Positions 23,387 to 33,359 are shown, counted from the first letter of the stretch. The stretch is DNA of 64,000 bases from Bacteroidales bacterium (GCA_017427385.1 JAFRSW010000022.1:62001-126000); one strand, 5' to 3'. Translations and numbers: made by a program. The notes: a model not told the origin generated them from the letters alone.

Positions 23387-24841
23387 ATGCTTTCTTTTCT
23401 GCTTTGCATCATCGCCCTCATAGTGGGTTACGTGCTCTACGGAGCATTTGTAGACAAAGTCTTCGGGTCGGATCCCAAGCGTCCGACTCCCGCTATCGAA
23501 AAAGCGGACGGGGTGGATTTCATCCCCATGCCCACCTGGAAGGTGTTTATGATACAGTTTCTGAATATAGCAGGGACGGGGCCTATCTTCGGAGCCATCA
23601 TGGGCGCGAAGTTCGGTCCTGCCTCCTATTTATGGATAGTGCTGGGGTGCATTTTTGCGGGAGCGGTGCATGATTACCTCACGGGGATGCTTTCCGTCCG
23701 CCACGGCGGCGCAGGCCTGCCGGAACTCGTGGGCAGTTACCTTGGAAGCGCCACCAAGAAGGTGATGCTGGTGTTCTCCCTGCTGCTTCTGCTCCTGGTG
23801 GGAACCGTGTTCGTCTACAGCCCTGCCCTGATTCTGGGAGATATGGCCGGCGACGGTTCCCGCAGCGCCATAATGCTCTGGGTAGCAGTGGTTTTCGTTT
23901 ACTACATCATCGCCACCCTCCTCCCTATCGACAAGATAATCGGAAGGATATATCCCCTGTTCGCTGCCGCCCTTCTCTTTATGGCTGCCGCGCTGATGGT
24001 ATGTCTCTTTATAAAATGGCCCGCCATCCCCGAACTCTGGGACGGCCTGCAGAACAGGGGGCCTTCGATCGGGCTTAACGGCCAGAGCATCTTCCCCTGC
24101 CTCTTCATAACCATAGCCTGCGGAGCGATCAGCGGCTTCCACGCCACCCAGAGCCCGCTCATGGCCCGCTGCATCAAGAATGAGAAGCTGGGGCGTCCGG
24201 TGTTTTACGGGGCGATGATAACCGAAGGAATGGTGGCGCTCATCTGGGCTGCCGTAGCATCATACTTCTTCTTCGACGGAGGTGCGGCGGAAGTAGGTTC
24301 GGACCTCACCGCAGCGGCTCCTACGGTAGTCACCAAAGTCTCCCGCAGCTGGCTGGGAGTACTCGGCGGAGTGCTGGCAATCCTTGGCGTGGTGGCAGCC
24401 CCTATCACCAGCGGCGATACCGCCTTCCGCAGTGCCCGCCTGATAGTTGCAGACTTCCTGAAATTCGACCAGAAACCCATACACAACCGCCTGGTGATAG
24501 CGGTTCCCCTTTTTATCGCAGCAAGCGCATTGCTTTGGTTCAACGTTGCAAATGCCAACGGATTCAACATAATCTGGCGCTATTTCGGATGGGCTAATCA
24601 GACCCTGGCCGCATTCGCGCTCTGGACGGCAACAGTATACCTAGCAAAAGCGAAGAAAGGTGCATGGTACCTTATTGCCCTGCTTCCTGCAACGTTCATG
24701 ACCTCGGTATGCCTTACCTTCATATTGGTAGACAAGACCGGTTTTGGGCTGAGCCAGACCTTGATACCCTGGCTGGGGGTCGGCACGTTCGTGATTTCAC
24801 TGGCTTTATTCTTCATCTGGCACAGGAAAGTTTGCAAATAA
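23387..24841 (+). CDS. cstA: Carbon starvation protein CstA family transporter
   Basis: The protein has 484 residues and about 13 hydrophobic segments. CstA signatures include GVDFIPMPTWKVFMIQFLNIAGTGPIFGAIMG, GCIFAGAVHDYLTGMLSVRHGGAGLPELVG and the APITSGDTAFRSARLI segment. Members import peptides or pyruvate in E. coli (CstA, BtsT); the substrate here is not known. It is shorter than E. coli CstA (about 700), as is usual for the compact Bacteroidota form. It has its own promoter. Confidence 0.9.
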   Translation: MLSFLLCIIALIVGYVLYGAFVDKVFGSDPKRPTPAIEKADGVDFIPMPTWKVFMIQFLNIAGTGPIFGAIMGAKFGPASYLWIVLGCIFAGAVHDYLTGMLSVRHGGAGLPELVGSYLGSATKKVMLVFSLLLLLLVGTVFVYSPALILGDMAGDGSRSAIMLWVAVVFVYYIIATLLPIDKIIGRIYPLFAAALLFMAAALMVCLFIKWPAIPELWDGLQNRGPSIGLNGQSIFPCLFITIACGAISGFHATQSPLMARCIKNEKLGRPVFYGAMITEGMVALIWAAVASYFFFDGGAAEVGSDLTAAAPTVVTKVSRSWLGVLGGVLAILGVVAAPITSGDTAFRSARLIVADFLKFDQKPIHNRLVIAVPLFIAASALLWFNVANANGFNIIWRYFGWANQTLAAFALWTATVYLAKAKKGAWYLIALLPATFMTSVCLTFILVDKTGFGLSQTLIPWLGVGTFVISLALFFIWHRKVCK

Positions 24842-24854
24842 GGAATTCTTTTCT

Positions 24855-24862
24855 TTTATTTG
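24855..24862 (+). promoter_or_regulatory. Weak -7 element upstream of the arginine operon
   Basis: TTTATTTG differs from TAnnTTTG at one position. It lies 7 nt before the candidate leader-peptide ATG, the same tight spacing seen at other genes in this window. Confidence 0.35.
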
Positions 24863-24869
24863 TATCCGT

Positions 24870-24914
24870 ATGTCAGTAGTGTGCCCTCATAAGAGCAGAC
24901 GAGCCCGAGGATAG
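24870..24914 (+). CDS. Candidate arginine-rich leader peptide of the arginine operon
   Basis: A 14-codon frame, MSVVCPHKSRRARG, ends in TAG. Three of the last five residues are Arg, encoded by AGA, CGA and CGA. It sits 158 bp upstream of the first arginine-biosynthesis gene. Possible secondary structures follow: GGAGG 24914-24918 with CCTCC 24927-24931, and CGGAAA 24942-24947 with TTTCCG 24975-24980. No strong U-tract terminator is visible. Short frames like this arise by chance, so the call rests on Arg content and position only. Confidence 0.3.
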   Translation: MSVVCPHKSRRARG

Positions 24915-24987
24915 GAGGCGTAGAACCCTCCCAAATATCTTCGGAAATTCTTCGCATACACAATTCCAACAGAGTTTCCGCCTTAAT

Positions 24988-24997
24988 AATTGCAATT
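24988..24997. promoter_or_regulatory. AATTGCAATT palindrome upstream of the arginine operon
   Basis: A perfect 10 bp palindrome in the 230 bp gap before the GNAT gene. The rest of that gap shows no gene. It is a possible operator, but it is not a clear ArgR box. Confidence 0.25.
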
Positions 24998-25071
24998 GAC
25001 AATCTCGGTTTGTCTTGCCATTAGGGATATTACGTATCCGGCCCGACAACCGCAGTCAGACAGGATAATAA

Positions 25072-25632
25072 ATGGAAATCAAGGTATTTGTGGCTGACAA
25101 CAGCCATCTAAGCTACGCAGAAGCAATCTGCAAAGAAATAGAAGAATCAGCCAAGGAAAGCAAGCTTGGCCTCGCCAAGCGTACCCCGGAATACATTTAC
25201 GGGAAGATACTCTCCGGAAAGGCTGTGATAGCCCTCACATCCGATGGCGAATTCGCAGGCTTTTCCTATATAGAAACCTGGGGAGGCAAGAGTTTCGTGG
25301 CAAACTCCGGCCTCATCGTCGCCCGCAAGTTCCGCGGGCTGGGCCTTGCCAAGCGCATCAAGGAGCAGACTTTCATCCTCTCCCGCAAACTCTTCCCGGA
25401 TGCCAAGATTTTCTCCTTGACCACGGGCGCGGCAGTCATGAAAATGAACTACGAGTTCGGATTCCGCCCCGTTCCCTACAACGAACTGACGGACGACCCC
25501 GAGTTCTGGAAAGGCTGCGAAGGATGCCGGAACTTCGACATCCTCACACGTAACGAATACAGGCTCTGCCTCTGCACCGGCCTCCTGTACGATCCAAAAG
25601 AACATTTTGAAATACATCACCCCGGAGAATAA
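25072..25632 (+). CDS. GNAT N-acyltransferase, candidate first enzyme of arginine synthesis
   Basis: A 186-residue protein with GNAT features: the acyl-CoA loop in GLIVARKFRGLGLAKRIKEQ and a terminal NYEFGFRPVPYNEL. A cysteine-containing tail follows (CEGCRNFD, YRLCLCTG). It is the first gene of the arginine operon (TAATG overlap with argG), so it is a good candidate for acylating glutamate. Bacteroides use N-succinyl rather than N-acetyl intermediates in this pathway, so the acyl donor may be succinyl-CoA. Confidence 0.72.
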   Translation: MEIKVFVADNSHLSYAEAICKEIEESAKESKLGLAKRTPEYIYGKILSGKAVIALTSDGEFAGFSYIETWGGKSFVANSGLIVARKFRGLGLAKRIKEQTFILSRKLFPDAKIFSLTTGAAVMKMNYEFGFRPVPYNELTDDPEFWKGCEGCRNFDILTRNEYRLCLCTGLLYDPKEHFEIHHPGE

Positions 25633-26834
25633 TGAAAAAGGTAGTTGTTGCATACAGCGGAGGGCTGGACACCTCCTACACGGTCATGTATCTCGCCAAG
25701 GAAAAGGGATACGAAGTTTATGCCGCCTGCGCGGATACGGGAGGCTTCTCTCCCGAGCAACTCGCTCAGAATGAGAAGAATGCGTATGCGCTCGGTGCCA
25801 AGGAATACGTCACCCTGGACGTCACGAAGGAATACTACGACAAGAGCCTCCGTTACATGGTCTACGGCAACGTGCTCCGTAACGGCACCTACCCCATCTC
25901 CGTATCGTCCGAACGAATCTTCCAGGGCATCGCAATCGCCCGTTATGCCAAGCAGATAGGTGCAGATGCCATAGCCCACGGCTCCACCGGCGCCGGCAAC
26001 GACCAGGTCCGTTTCGACATGACCTTCCTGGTGATGTGCCCGGAGATGGAAATAATCACCCTCACCCGCGACGGCAACATCTCCCGCAAAGATGAGGTGG
26101 ATTACCTGAACGCACATGGCTTCAAGGCCGATTTTGCCAAGCTGAAGTACTCCTACAACGTGGGTATCTGGGGCACCTCAATCTGCGGTGGGGAGATACT
26201 CGATTCCAGGCAGGGCCTGCCCGAAAGCGCCTACCTCAAGCAGGTCACCAAGACCGGCAGCGAGATTCTCTCCATTGGCTTCTACAAGGGCGAACTGCAC
26301 TCCGTGAACGGCAAGGCATACGAAGACAGAATCCAGGCCATCAAAGCCGTAGAGGAGATAGGCTCAGCCTATGGCATAGGCCGCGACATGCACGTGGGAG
26401 ACACCATTATAGGCATCAAGGGGCGCGTAGGATTCGAGGCGGCTGCGCCTATGCTGATAATCGCAGCGCACAAATTCCTCGAGAAGTTCACCCTGAGCAA
26501 GTGGCAGCAATACTGGAAAGACCAGGTGGCCAACTGGTATGGCATGTTCCTTCACGAAAGCCAGTATCTGGAACCCGTAATGAGGGATATAGAGGCCATG
26601 CTGGAGAGCAGCCAGTCCAATGTGAACGGCATAGTTACCCTGGAACTCCGCCCCTACGGCTTCTCCACTGTAGGAGTTGACTCCCCCGACGATCTGCTTA
26701 AATCCAAGCTCGGCGAATATGGCGAGAGTCAGAAGGGATGGACCGCAGAGGAAGCCAAGGGCTTCATCAAACTACTCTCCACCCCTCTCAGAATGTATTA
26801 CGGAGCGCATCCTGACGAATTGAAAATCAAGTAG
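25632..26834 (+). CDS. argG: Argininosuccinate synthase
   Basis: A full-length 400-residue protein. The PP-loop is VVAYSGGLDTS at the N-terminus. Family signatures include AHGSTGAGNDQVRF, the SYNVGIWGTSICGGE region and a GRVGFEAAAPMLI segment. It joins citrulline and aspartate with ATP to form argininosuccinate in the cytoplasm. Its start overlaps the GNAT stop by one base, and the deacylase gene follows after 2 bp. Confidence 0.96.
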   Translation: MKKVVVAYSGGLDTSYTVMYLAKEKGYEVYAACADTGGFSPEQLAQNEKNAYALGAKEYVTLDVTKEYYDKSLRYMVYGNVLRNGTYPISVSSERIFQGIAIARYAKQIGADAIAHGSTGAGNDQVRFDMTFLVMCPEMEIITLTRDGNISRKDEVDYLNAHGFKADFAKLKYSYNVGIWGTSICGGEILDSRQGLPESAYLKQVTKTGSEILSIGFYKGELHSVNGKAYEDRIQAIKAVEEIGSAYGIGRDMHVGDTIIGIKGRVGFEAAAPMLIIAAHKFLEKFTLSKWQQYWKDQVANWYGMFLHESQYLEPVMRDIEAMLESSQSNVNGIVTLELRPYGFSTVGVDSPDDLLKSKLGEYGESQKGWTAEEAKGFIKLLSTPLRMYYGAHPDELKIK

Positions 26835-26836
26835 TT

Positions 26837-27919
26837 ATGAGCTGTTACGCCGACATGCTGCGGGTGCTGGTAGCCACTCCCTCGGTCTCTTTCAAAGAAG
26901 AGGCAGCTGCCGCTTTTCTGGGGAAGGCTCTGGACGGACTGGGCATCAAATACAGTAACCTGCGTGGCAATATCGTTGCCATCAATGCAAAGAGCAACCC
27001 TTCCAAGCCTACCCTGGCCCTGGACGCCCACATCGACACCGTGCCTGCCAATGAAGGATATACCCGCAGCCCCTTCGATTCCGGGGAGGATCCAGAAATA
27101 GTCTACGGCCTTGGCTCCAATGACGACGGCGGCAGCGTGGTGGCAATGATTGCGGCTTTCAAGGAATTCTACGAGGATGATCTGCCCATCAACCTGATGC
27201 TTGTGCTTAACCGGGAGGAAGAGGTTTCCGGCCCGGATGGAGACAGGTGGCTATATGGCCCCGACGGCCCCTTCGGGCCCTGGAAAGAGTTTCCCATGCC
27301 GGACTGGGTGATAGTGGGTGAGCCTACAGGGATGAAGGCTGCCATCAGCGAAAGAGGGCTTCTGGTGCTGGATGGCCTCGCCGAAGGCATCAGCGCCCAC
27401 GCAGCCAGCGGTGAAGGCGAAAATGCCCTTCTGAAGGCTCTGGACGACATCTCTGTCCTCCGGAGCCACAAGTTCACCCGCATATCCCCCACAATGGGCG
27501 AAGTGAAGCTCAACGTCACCCAGATAGAATCCGGCAACGCCCATAACGTAATCCCGGACAAATGCAGTTTTGTGGTAGATATACGCCCCACCGAGCAGTA
27601 CAGCTGCGAGGAGATACTGTCTGAACTCCAGGGCATCTGCAAGAGTAAACTCTCTGCCCGCAGTCTGGACCATAACTCTTCCGCCACACCCGAAGCTTCC
27701 CCCCTGCTGAAGGCAGTGAAGGCCCTGGGCATCGGGACCTACTCCTCGCCCGCCACTTCCAACTGGACACTTCTACGCCAGGACGCCATCAAACTTGGCC
27801 CCGGCGACTCTTCCCGTTCTCACAAGGCCGATGAGTTTATTCTCGTCTCCGAGATTGAGGAAGCTATCGATATTTACATAGGACTAATCCGCACATTTTA
27901 TGGCAACACTCTGGAATAA
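26837..27919 (+). CDS. M20 family N-acylornithine deacylase (ArgE-like)
   Basis: The product has 360 residues with all metal-site motifs of M20 peptidases: LDAHIDTVPA, GLGSNDDGGSVV, NREEEVSG, VGEPTG and the late SRSHKADEF. By operon position it should release ornithine from its N-acetyl or N-succinyl form. The Bacteroides pathway suggests the succinyl substrate, which sequence alone cannot settle. Its 3' end overlaps the argH start by 20 bp. Confidence 0.85.
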   Translation: MSCYADMLRVLVATPSVSFKEEAAAAFLGKALDGLGIKYSNLRGNIVAINAKSNPSKPTLALDAHIDTVPANEGYTRSPFDSGEDPEIVYGLGSNDDGGSVVAMIAAFKEFYEDDLPINLMLVLNREEEVSGPDGDRWLYGPDGPFGPWKEFPMPDWVIVGEPTGMKAAISERGLLVLDGLAEGISAHAASGEGENALLKALDDISVLRSHKFTRISPTMGEVKLNVTQIESGNAHNVIPDKCSFVVDIRPTEQYSCEEILSELQGICKSKLSARSLDHNSSATPEASPLLKAVKALGIGTYSSPATSNWTLLRQDAIKLGPGDSSRSHKADEFILVSEIEEAIDIYIGLIRTFYGNTLE

Positions 27920-29198
27920 AGGCACTTCCGCAACCGATATGGTAGAATCGTTCACCGTTGGGAACGACCGCATCCTGGACCTGCGTCTGGCACGTTACGA
28001 CGTGCAGGGTTCGCTGGCGCATATCAAGATGCTGGAGAGCATAGGCTTGCTGAGCGCAGATGAACTCACCACTCTGACAGAGGCGCTGGAAAAGATTGCA
28101 GCCGGCATTGAGGCAGGCGAATTCCGCCTCGAAGAAGACGTGGAAGACATCCATTCTCAGATAGAACTTCTGCTCACCCGCGAACTCGGAGAAGTGGGCA
28201 AAAAGATCCATTCCGGCCGTTCCCGCAACGACCAGGTGCTGCTGGACATACGCCTATTCCTTCGGGACGAGATAGATACCGTGCACGCCGAGGTCAAGGA
28301 ACTCTTCGGCATCCTGCAGGCCCTCAGCAATAAGCACAAAGAAGTGCTCCTGCCCGGCTACACCCATGGCCAGCTGGCCATGCCTTCTTCCTTCGGACTC
28401 TGGTTCGGAGCCTACGCCGAGGCCCTTGCGGACGACATCACGCTGCTCGCAGCGGCCCGCAAGGTTGTCAACCGCAACCCCCTCGGATCGGCTGCCGGCT
28501 ACGGGAATTCTTTCCCCTTGGACAGGGAGATGACCACCAGCCTGCTTGGCTTCGACACCCCGGTCTACAACAGCATCGCCGCCCAGCTCGGACGCGGTAA
28601 GACCGAAAAGTGCGTGGCATCCGCCTTAGGCAATATCGCATTGACACTCAATAAGTTCGCCGCCGACTGCTGCCAGTACATGAGCCCCAACTTCGGCTTC
28701 ATCCACTTCCCCGACAGCCTCACCACCGGCTCCAGCATCATGCCCCACAAAAAGAATCCGGACGTGTGGGAACTGGTACGTGCACGCTGCAACCGCATCC
28801 TCGCAAGCGAAAACGAAATCAGCCTCCTCTGCAGCAACCTCCCCCACGGCTACCACAGGGATTTCCAGATCTTGAAGGACATACTCTTCCCCGTTCTGGA
28901 GATGATGCACGAGTGCCTGCAAATGACGGACTACATGCTCCAGAACATAGAAGTGAACGAGCATATATTAGACAACCCGCTCTACGAACAGATGTTCACG
29001 GTAGAAGAGGTCAACAGCCTGGTAAAGAGCGGCATGCCTTTCCGGGATGCATACAAAAAAGTGGGGCTGGAAGTAAACGAGGGTGGTTTCCATTATGATA
29101 CGAAAGGCCTCAAGGCCTCCGACCTGGGCCACACCCACATCGGCAGCATCGGAAACCTTTGCAACGAACAGATAGCGGATCTCCTGAAGGATGAATAA
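27900..29198 (+). CDS. argH: Argininosuccinate lyase
   Basis: A 432-residue member of the fumarase/aspartase superfamily. Signatures: HSGRSRNDQVLLDIRLFLRD, PGYTHGQLAMPSSFG and the mobile catalytic loop GSSIMPHKKNPDVWEL. It splits argininosuccinate to arginine and fumarate. It overlaps both neighbours (20 bp with the deacylase gene, 8 bp with carA). Confidence 0.96.
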   Translation: MATLWNKGTSATDMVESFTVGNDRILDLRLARYDVQGSLAHIKMLESIGLLSADELTTLTEALEKIAAGIEAGEFRLEEDVEDIHSQIELLLTRELGEVGKKIHSGRSRNDQVLLDIRLFLRDEIDTVHAEVKELFGILQALSNKHKEVLLPGYTHGQLAMPSSFGLWFGAYAEALADDITLLAAARKVVNRNPLGSAAGYGNSFPLDREMTTSLLGFDTPVYNSIAAQLGRGKTEKCVASALGNIALTLNKFAADCCQYMSPNFGFIHFPDSLTTGSSIMPHKKNPDVWELVRARCNRILASENEISLLCSNLPHGYHRDFQILKDILFPVLEMMHECLQMTDYMLQNIEVNEHILDNPLYEQMFTVEEVNSLVKSGMPFRDAYKKVGLEVNEGGFHYDTKGLKASDLGHTHIGSIGNLCNEQIADLLKDE

Positions 29199-30237
29199 GG
29201 CAAGTCTCATACTGGAGAACGGTCTCCGCATGGAAGGCCTGAGCTTCGGCTACGACGGTCCCTGCTCCGGCGAGCTGGTTTTCTCCACCGCCATGGTTGG
29301 TTACCCAGAGAGCCTGACCGACCCTTCCTACGAGGGGCAGATTCTCTGCGTAAGTTATCCAATAGTAGGCAATTACGGCATTCCGGCGATGACCCGGGAC
29401 GAGTGGGGCGTGTGCCTCGGTTTCGAGTCAGAAAAGATTCACGTGCGCGGCCTCGTCATTTCTGATTACAGCGGCAAGTTCAGCCACTACGACGCCGTCA
29501 AAAGCCTCGGCCATTGGCTCCGCGACGAACACATTCCCGCCATTTGCGGCGTCGACACCCGCCATCTCACCCAGCTTCTCCGCGACAACGGAACGTTGGC
29601 AGCGGCGATAAATGGCAATCCTATTTCCAATAATCCAGCAAACCTTGCTGCTATTGTAAGCTGTAAAGATAGTATCCTTTATGGAAAAGGAACGAAGCGG
29701 GTGGTGTTGGTGGACTGTGGCGTGAAACACCAGATACTCCACTGCCTGCTGGAAAGGGGCATAGAGGTGCTGCGCGTACCGTGGGACACGGACGTGAACG
29801 CCATCGACGCCGACGGCATCATGATCTCCAACGGCCCCGGCGACCCCTCCGCATGCACACCCGCCATAGAATCCATAAAAAAGGCCATGGAAGGCACCAG
29901 ACCCATCTTCGGCATATGCCTCGGCAACCAGATAATGAGCATCGCCGCAGGCGCATCCACCTACAAGATGAAATACGGCCACCGCAGCCACAACCAACCC
30001 GTGCGCATGTGCGGCACCCAGCGCTGCTTTATCACCAGCCAGAACCACGGCTACGCGGTTGATACGAAGACTCTTGGCGCCGACTGGGAACCATATTTCG
30101 TTAACCTCAACGACGGCACCTCCGAAGGAATCCGCCACAAGAGCAAACCCTTCTTCTCCGCACAGTTCCACCCCGAAGCCTCCAGCGGCCCCACCGACAC
30201 GGAGTTCCTCTTCGACGAATTCATCTCAGCCCTATGA
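29191..30237 (+). CDS. carA: Carbamoyl-phosphate synthase small (glutaminase) subunit
   Basis: A 348-residue protein. The N-terminal CarA domain contains TAMVGYPESLTDPSYEGQIL. The class I amidotransferase domain has the nucleophile in FGICLGNQIM and the His-Glu pair in QFHPEASSGPTDTEF. It releases ammonia from glutamine for CarB. It overlaps argH by 8 bp and carB by 4 bp. The linkage to argG/argH suggests control by arginine demand. Confidence 0.96.
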   Translation: MNKASLILENGLRMEGLSFGYDGPCSGELVFSTAMVGYPESLTDPSYEGQILCVSYPIVGNYGIPAMTRDEWGVCLGFESEKIHVRGLVISDYSGKFSHYDAVKSLGHWLRDEHIPAICGVDTRHLTQLLRDNGTLAAAINGNPISNNPANLAAIVSCKDSILYGKGTKRVVLVDCGVKHQILHCLLERGIEVLRVPWDTDVNAIDADGIMISNGPGDPSACTPAIESIKKAMEGTRPIFGICLGNQIMSIAAGASTYKMKYGHRSHNQPVRMCGTQRCFITSQNHGYAVDTKTLGADWEPYFVNLNDGTSEGIRHKSKPFFSAQFHPEASSGPTDTEFLFDEFISAL

Positions 30238-33200
30238 AAGACAACGCACTCCAGAAAGTCCTGATACTCGGATCCGGCGCCCTCAAGATAGGAGAGGCCG
30301 GAGAGTTCGACTATAGCGGCACGCAGGCCCTGAAGGCACTGCGCGAAGAAGGGCTGCAGACAGTCCTGATCAACCCCAACATCGCCACCGTGCAGACCTC
30401 TGAGGGGGTTGCGGACAAGATTTACTTCCTCCCCGTCACCCCTTCGTTCGTGGAGAAGGTAATAGAAAAAGAACGCCCGCAGGGCATACTCCTGTCGTTC
30501 GGCGGGCAGACCGCCCTCAACTGCGGTGTGGAACTCTACCGCAGCGGCGTGCTGGAACGCTACGGCGTCCGCGTGCTGGGTACACCGGTGCAGACCATCA
30601 TCGACACCGAAGACCGCGAACTCTTTGTCCGCCGTCTCGACGAGATAGGCGTGCACACCATCCGCTCCCATGCGGCCGCCTCGCAGGAGGAAGCCAGGAA
30701 GGCCGCTGCCGAGCTGGCATACCCCGTCATCGTGCGCGCGGCATACGCCCTGGGAGGCCTGGGATCGGGATTCTGCGACAACGAGACCGAACTCGACGCC
30801 GTCACCGCCAAGGCCTTCACCTTCTCCGGCCAGGTGCTCATCGAGAAGTCCCTGAAAGGCTGGAAGGAGATAGAATACGAGATAGTGCGCGACGGCTTCG
30901 ACAACTGCATCGCCGTCTGCAACATGGAGAATTTCGACCCCCTGGGCATCCACACGGGCGAAAGTATAGTGGTGGCGCCCTCGCAGACACTCACGAACGC
31001 TGAATACCACTTCCTTCGCAAAACATCCATCGACATAGTCCGCCACCTGGGAATCGTGGGCGAATGCAACGTTCAGTACGCCTTCAGCCCCGACGGCGAG
31101 GACTACCGCGTGATCGAGGTGAACGCCCGCCTCAGCCGCTCGTCGGCACTGGCATCAAAAGCCACCGGCTATCCCCTCGCGTTCATCGCCGCAAAACTGG
31201 CCCTTGGCTACTCCCTGGCCGAACTCAAGAATGCGGTCACGCAGAGCACCCCTGCCTTCTTCGAGCCAGCGCTGGACTACGTGGTGTGCAAGATCCCCCG
31301 CTGGGACCTCGCCAAGTTCAAGGAGGTGTCCCGAGAGCTGGGCTCCAGCATGAAGAGCGTGGGTGAGGTGATGGCTATTGGCCGCTGCTTCGAAGAGGCC
31401 ATACAGAAGGGTCTGCGCATGATCGGGCAGGGGGCAAACGGCTTCGTCTGCAACAAGCCATATAAGGTGGAAGACCTTGACTACGCCCTCCGCAACCCCG
31501 ACGACACACGCATCTTCGCCATAGCCGCCGCCTTCGAATCCGGATACGACGTGGAGCGCATCCACCGCCTCACCAACATCGACCGCTGGTTCATCGACCG
31601 GCTGGAGAACATAGAAAAGACCTACCGCGCCCTGGAGGCCTGCAAATCGCTGCAGGACGTGAGTCCGGAGCTGATGCTGAAGGCCAAGCGGGAGGGATTC
31701 TCCGACATCCAGATAGGCCGCGTGTTCCACACTCAGGAAGCGGAAGTGCGGGCTCTGCGGCACGGCATGGGCATGCGCCCCTGCATCAAGCAGATAGACA
31801 CCCTCGCGGCGGAATTTCCAGCCGTTACAAACTACCTCTACCTCACCTACAACGGTGACTGCAGTGATATCTCCCCCGCACAGGGAGCGGTGATAGTACT
31901 GGGTTCCGGGGCCTACCGCATAGGCAGCAGCGTGGAGTTCGACTGGTGCGGGGTTAACGCCGCCAAAACCGTGCGCGTGAGCGGCCGGCAGGCGGTTATC
32001 ATCAACTTCAACCCCGAGACCGTCTCCACCGACTACGACTCCTGTGACCGCCTCTACTTCGATGAACTGAGCCTCGAGAGCGTGCTGGAAATCTGCGACG
32101 TGGAGCATCCCGCCGGCGTGATAGTGAGCGTGGGCGGTCAGATTCCCAACAACCTCGCACTCCCCCTCTCCAAGCTCGGAATCCCCCTTCTGGGCACCTC
32201 TGCCGAACATATCGACCAGGCGGAAGACCGCGGGAAGTTCTCTGCCATCGTAGACAGGCTCGGCATCGACCAGCCCCGCTGGAGCGAGCTCAGGAGCTAC
32301 GCGGACGTGGAGAAGTTTGTAGAAGAGGTGGGCTTCCCCGTGCTCGTGCGGCCGTCCTACGTGCTCTCCGGCGCGGCCATGAACGTATGCTACAGCAAGA
32401 AGCACCTGCGCGAGTATCTCGAGAAGGCCGAGGAGGTGTCGGAGGAGCATCCGGTGGTGATCAGCGAGTTCATGCAGCGCAACAAGGAGCTGGAGTGCGA
32501 TGCGGTGGCGGATGGCGGAAAGATCCTCGCCTGCGCCATCTCCGAGCACATAGAGTACGCCGGCGTGCATTCCGGCGACGCCACCATACAGTTCCCTGCC
32601 CAGACCACCTACGGGGTGACCGCCGCCCGCATCAAGCGGATAGCCGCCGCCCTGGCCTCCGAGTTGAAGATCTCCGGTCCGTTCAACATACAGTTCCTCG
32701 CTGGCGAAAACAGCCTGAAGGTGATAGAATGCAACCTGCGCGCGTCCAGGAGCTTCCCCTTCGTGAGCAAGATCCTGAAACTGAACTTCATAGAGCTGGC
32801 CACTCGGGTGATGCTCGGCGAGCATCCACAGGGCGGCCACATAGACCCCTTCGAACTGGATTACGTGGGCGTGAAGAGCTCCCAGTTCTCGTTCGCGCGT
32901 CTCGGCAAGGCCGATCCCGTGCTGGGTGTGGACATGACATCCACCGGCGAGGTCGCCTGCATAGGCGAAACCCTCGACGAAGCCCTGCTCAAGTCCATGC
33001 TCTCCGTAGGCCACCGCATCCCCAAAGGATCGGTGCTGGTTTCTGTGGGCGACGTACTTTACAAAGCAGCTCTGGTGCCCGCCTGCAAGATGCTCACGGA
33101 GAAAGGCTTTAAGGTCTACGAGGATGTCTCCCCCGCCGCCCTGGACCTCATCCGGGAGCACAAGGTGGATCTGGTCATCAACATCCCGGAAGAATCCGCC

Positions 33201-33359
33201 GAAGGAGGCCCCGGCGCCGGATACGAAATACGGCGCGCTGCAGTAGACTACAACGTGCCGCTAATCACTAATATCCGCCTTGCAGATGCCTACATCAGGG
33301 CTTTCTGCAAACTGGGAGAGGATGCCCTGGCCATCAAGGCCTGGGATGAGTACTGCTGA
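30234..33359 (+). CDS. carB: Carbamoyl-phosphate synthase large subunit
   Basis: The protein has 1041 residues, close to the family norm of about 1070. There are two homologous ATP-grasp halves: the first starts VLILGSGALKIGEAGEFDYSG, and the second starts near residue 540 with VIVLGSGAYRIGSSVEFDW. A C-terminal MGS-like allosteric domain follows (GFKVYEDVSPAALDLI, NVPLITNIRLADAYI). It makes carbamoyl phosphate from bicarbonate, ammonia and two ATP. Its last 26 bp overlap the convergent membrane protein gene. Confidence 0.97.
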   Translation: MKDNALQKVLILGSGALKIGEAGEFDYSGTQALKALREEGLQTVLINPNIATVQTSEGVADKIYFLPVTPSFVEKVIEKERPQGILLSFGGQTALNCGVELYRSGVLERYGVRVLGTPVQTIIDTEDRELFVRRLDEIGVHTIRSHAAASQEEARKAAAELAYPVIVRAAYALGGLGSGFCDNETELDAVTAKAFTFSGQVLIEKSLKGWKEIEYEIVRDGFDNCIAVCNMENFDPLGIHTGESIVVAPSQTLTNAEYHFLRKTSIDIVRHLGIVGECNVQYAFSPDGEDYRVIEVNARLSRSSALASKATGYPLAFIAAKLALGYSLAELKNAVTQSTPAFFEPALDYVVCKIPRWDLAKFKEVSRELGSSMKSVGEVMAIGRCFEEAIQKGLRMIGQGANGFVCNKPYKVEDLDYALRNPDDTRIFAIAAAFESGYDVERIHRLTNIDRWFIDRLENIEKTYRALEACKSLQDVSPELMLKAKREGFSDIQIGRVFHTQEAEVRALRHGMGMRPCIKQIDTLAAEFPAVTNYLYLTYNGDCSDISPAQGAVIVLGSGAYRIGSSVEFDWCGVNAAKTVRVSGRQAVIINFNPETVSTDYDSCDRLYFDELSLESVLEICDVEHPAGVIVSVGGQIPNNLALPLSKLGIPLLGTSAEHIDQAEDRGKFSAIVDRLGIDQPRWSELRSYADVEKFVEEVGFPVLVRPSYVLSGAAMNVCYSKKHLREYLEKAEEVSEEHPVVISEFMQRNKELECDAVADGGKILACAISEHIEYAGVHSGDATIQFPAQTTYGVTAARIKRIAAALASELKISGPFNIQFLAGENSLKVIECNLRASRSFPFVSKILKLNFIELATRVMLGEHPQGGHIDPFELDYVGVKSSQFSFARLGKADPVLGVDMTSTGEVACIGETLDEALLKSMLSVGHRIPKGSVLVSVGDVLYKAALVPACKMLTEKGFKVYEDVSPAALDLIREHKVDLVINIPEESAEGGPGAGYEIRRAAVDYNVPLITNIRLADAYIRAFCKLGEDALAIKAWDEYC

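Noticed and set aside
31155-33161. Minus-strand open frame of 668 codons
   Set aside because: It is entirely antisense to carB, a certain gene; long shadow frames are expected at this GC content.
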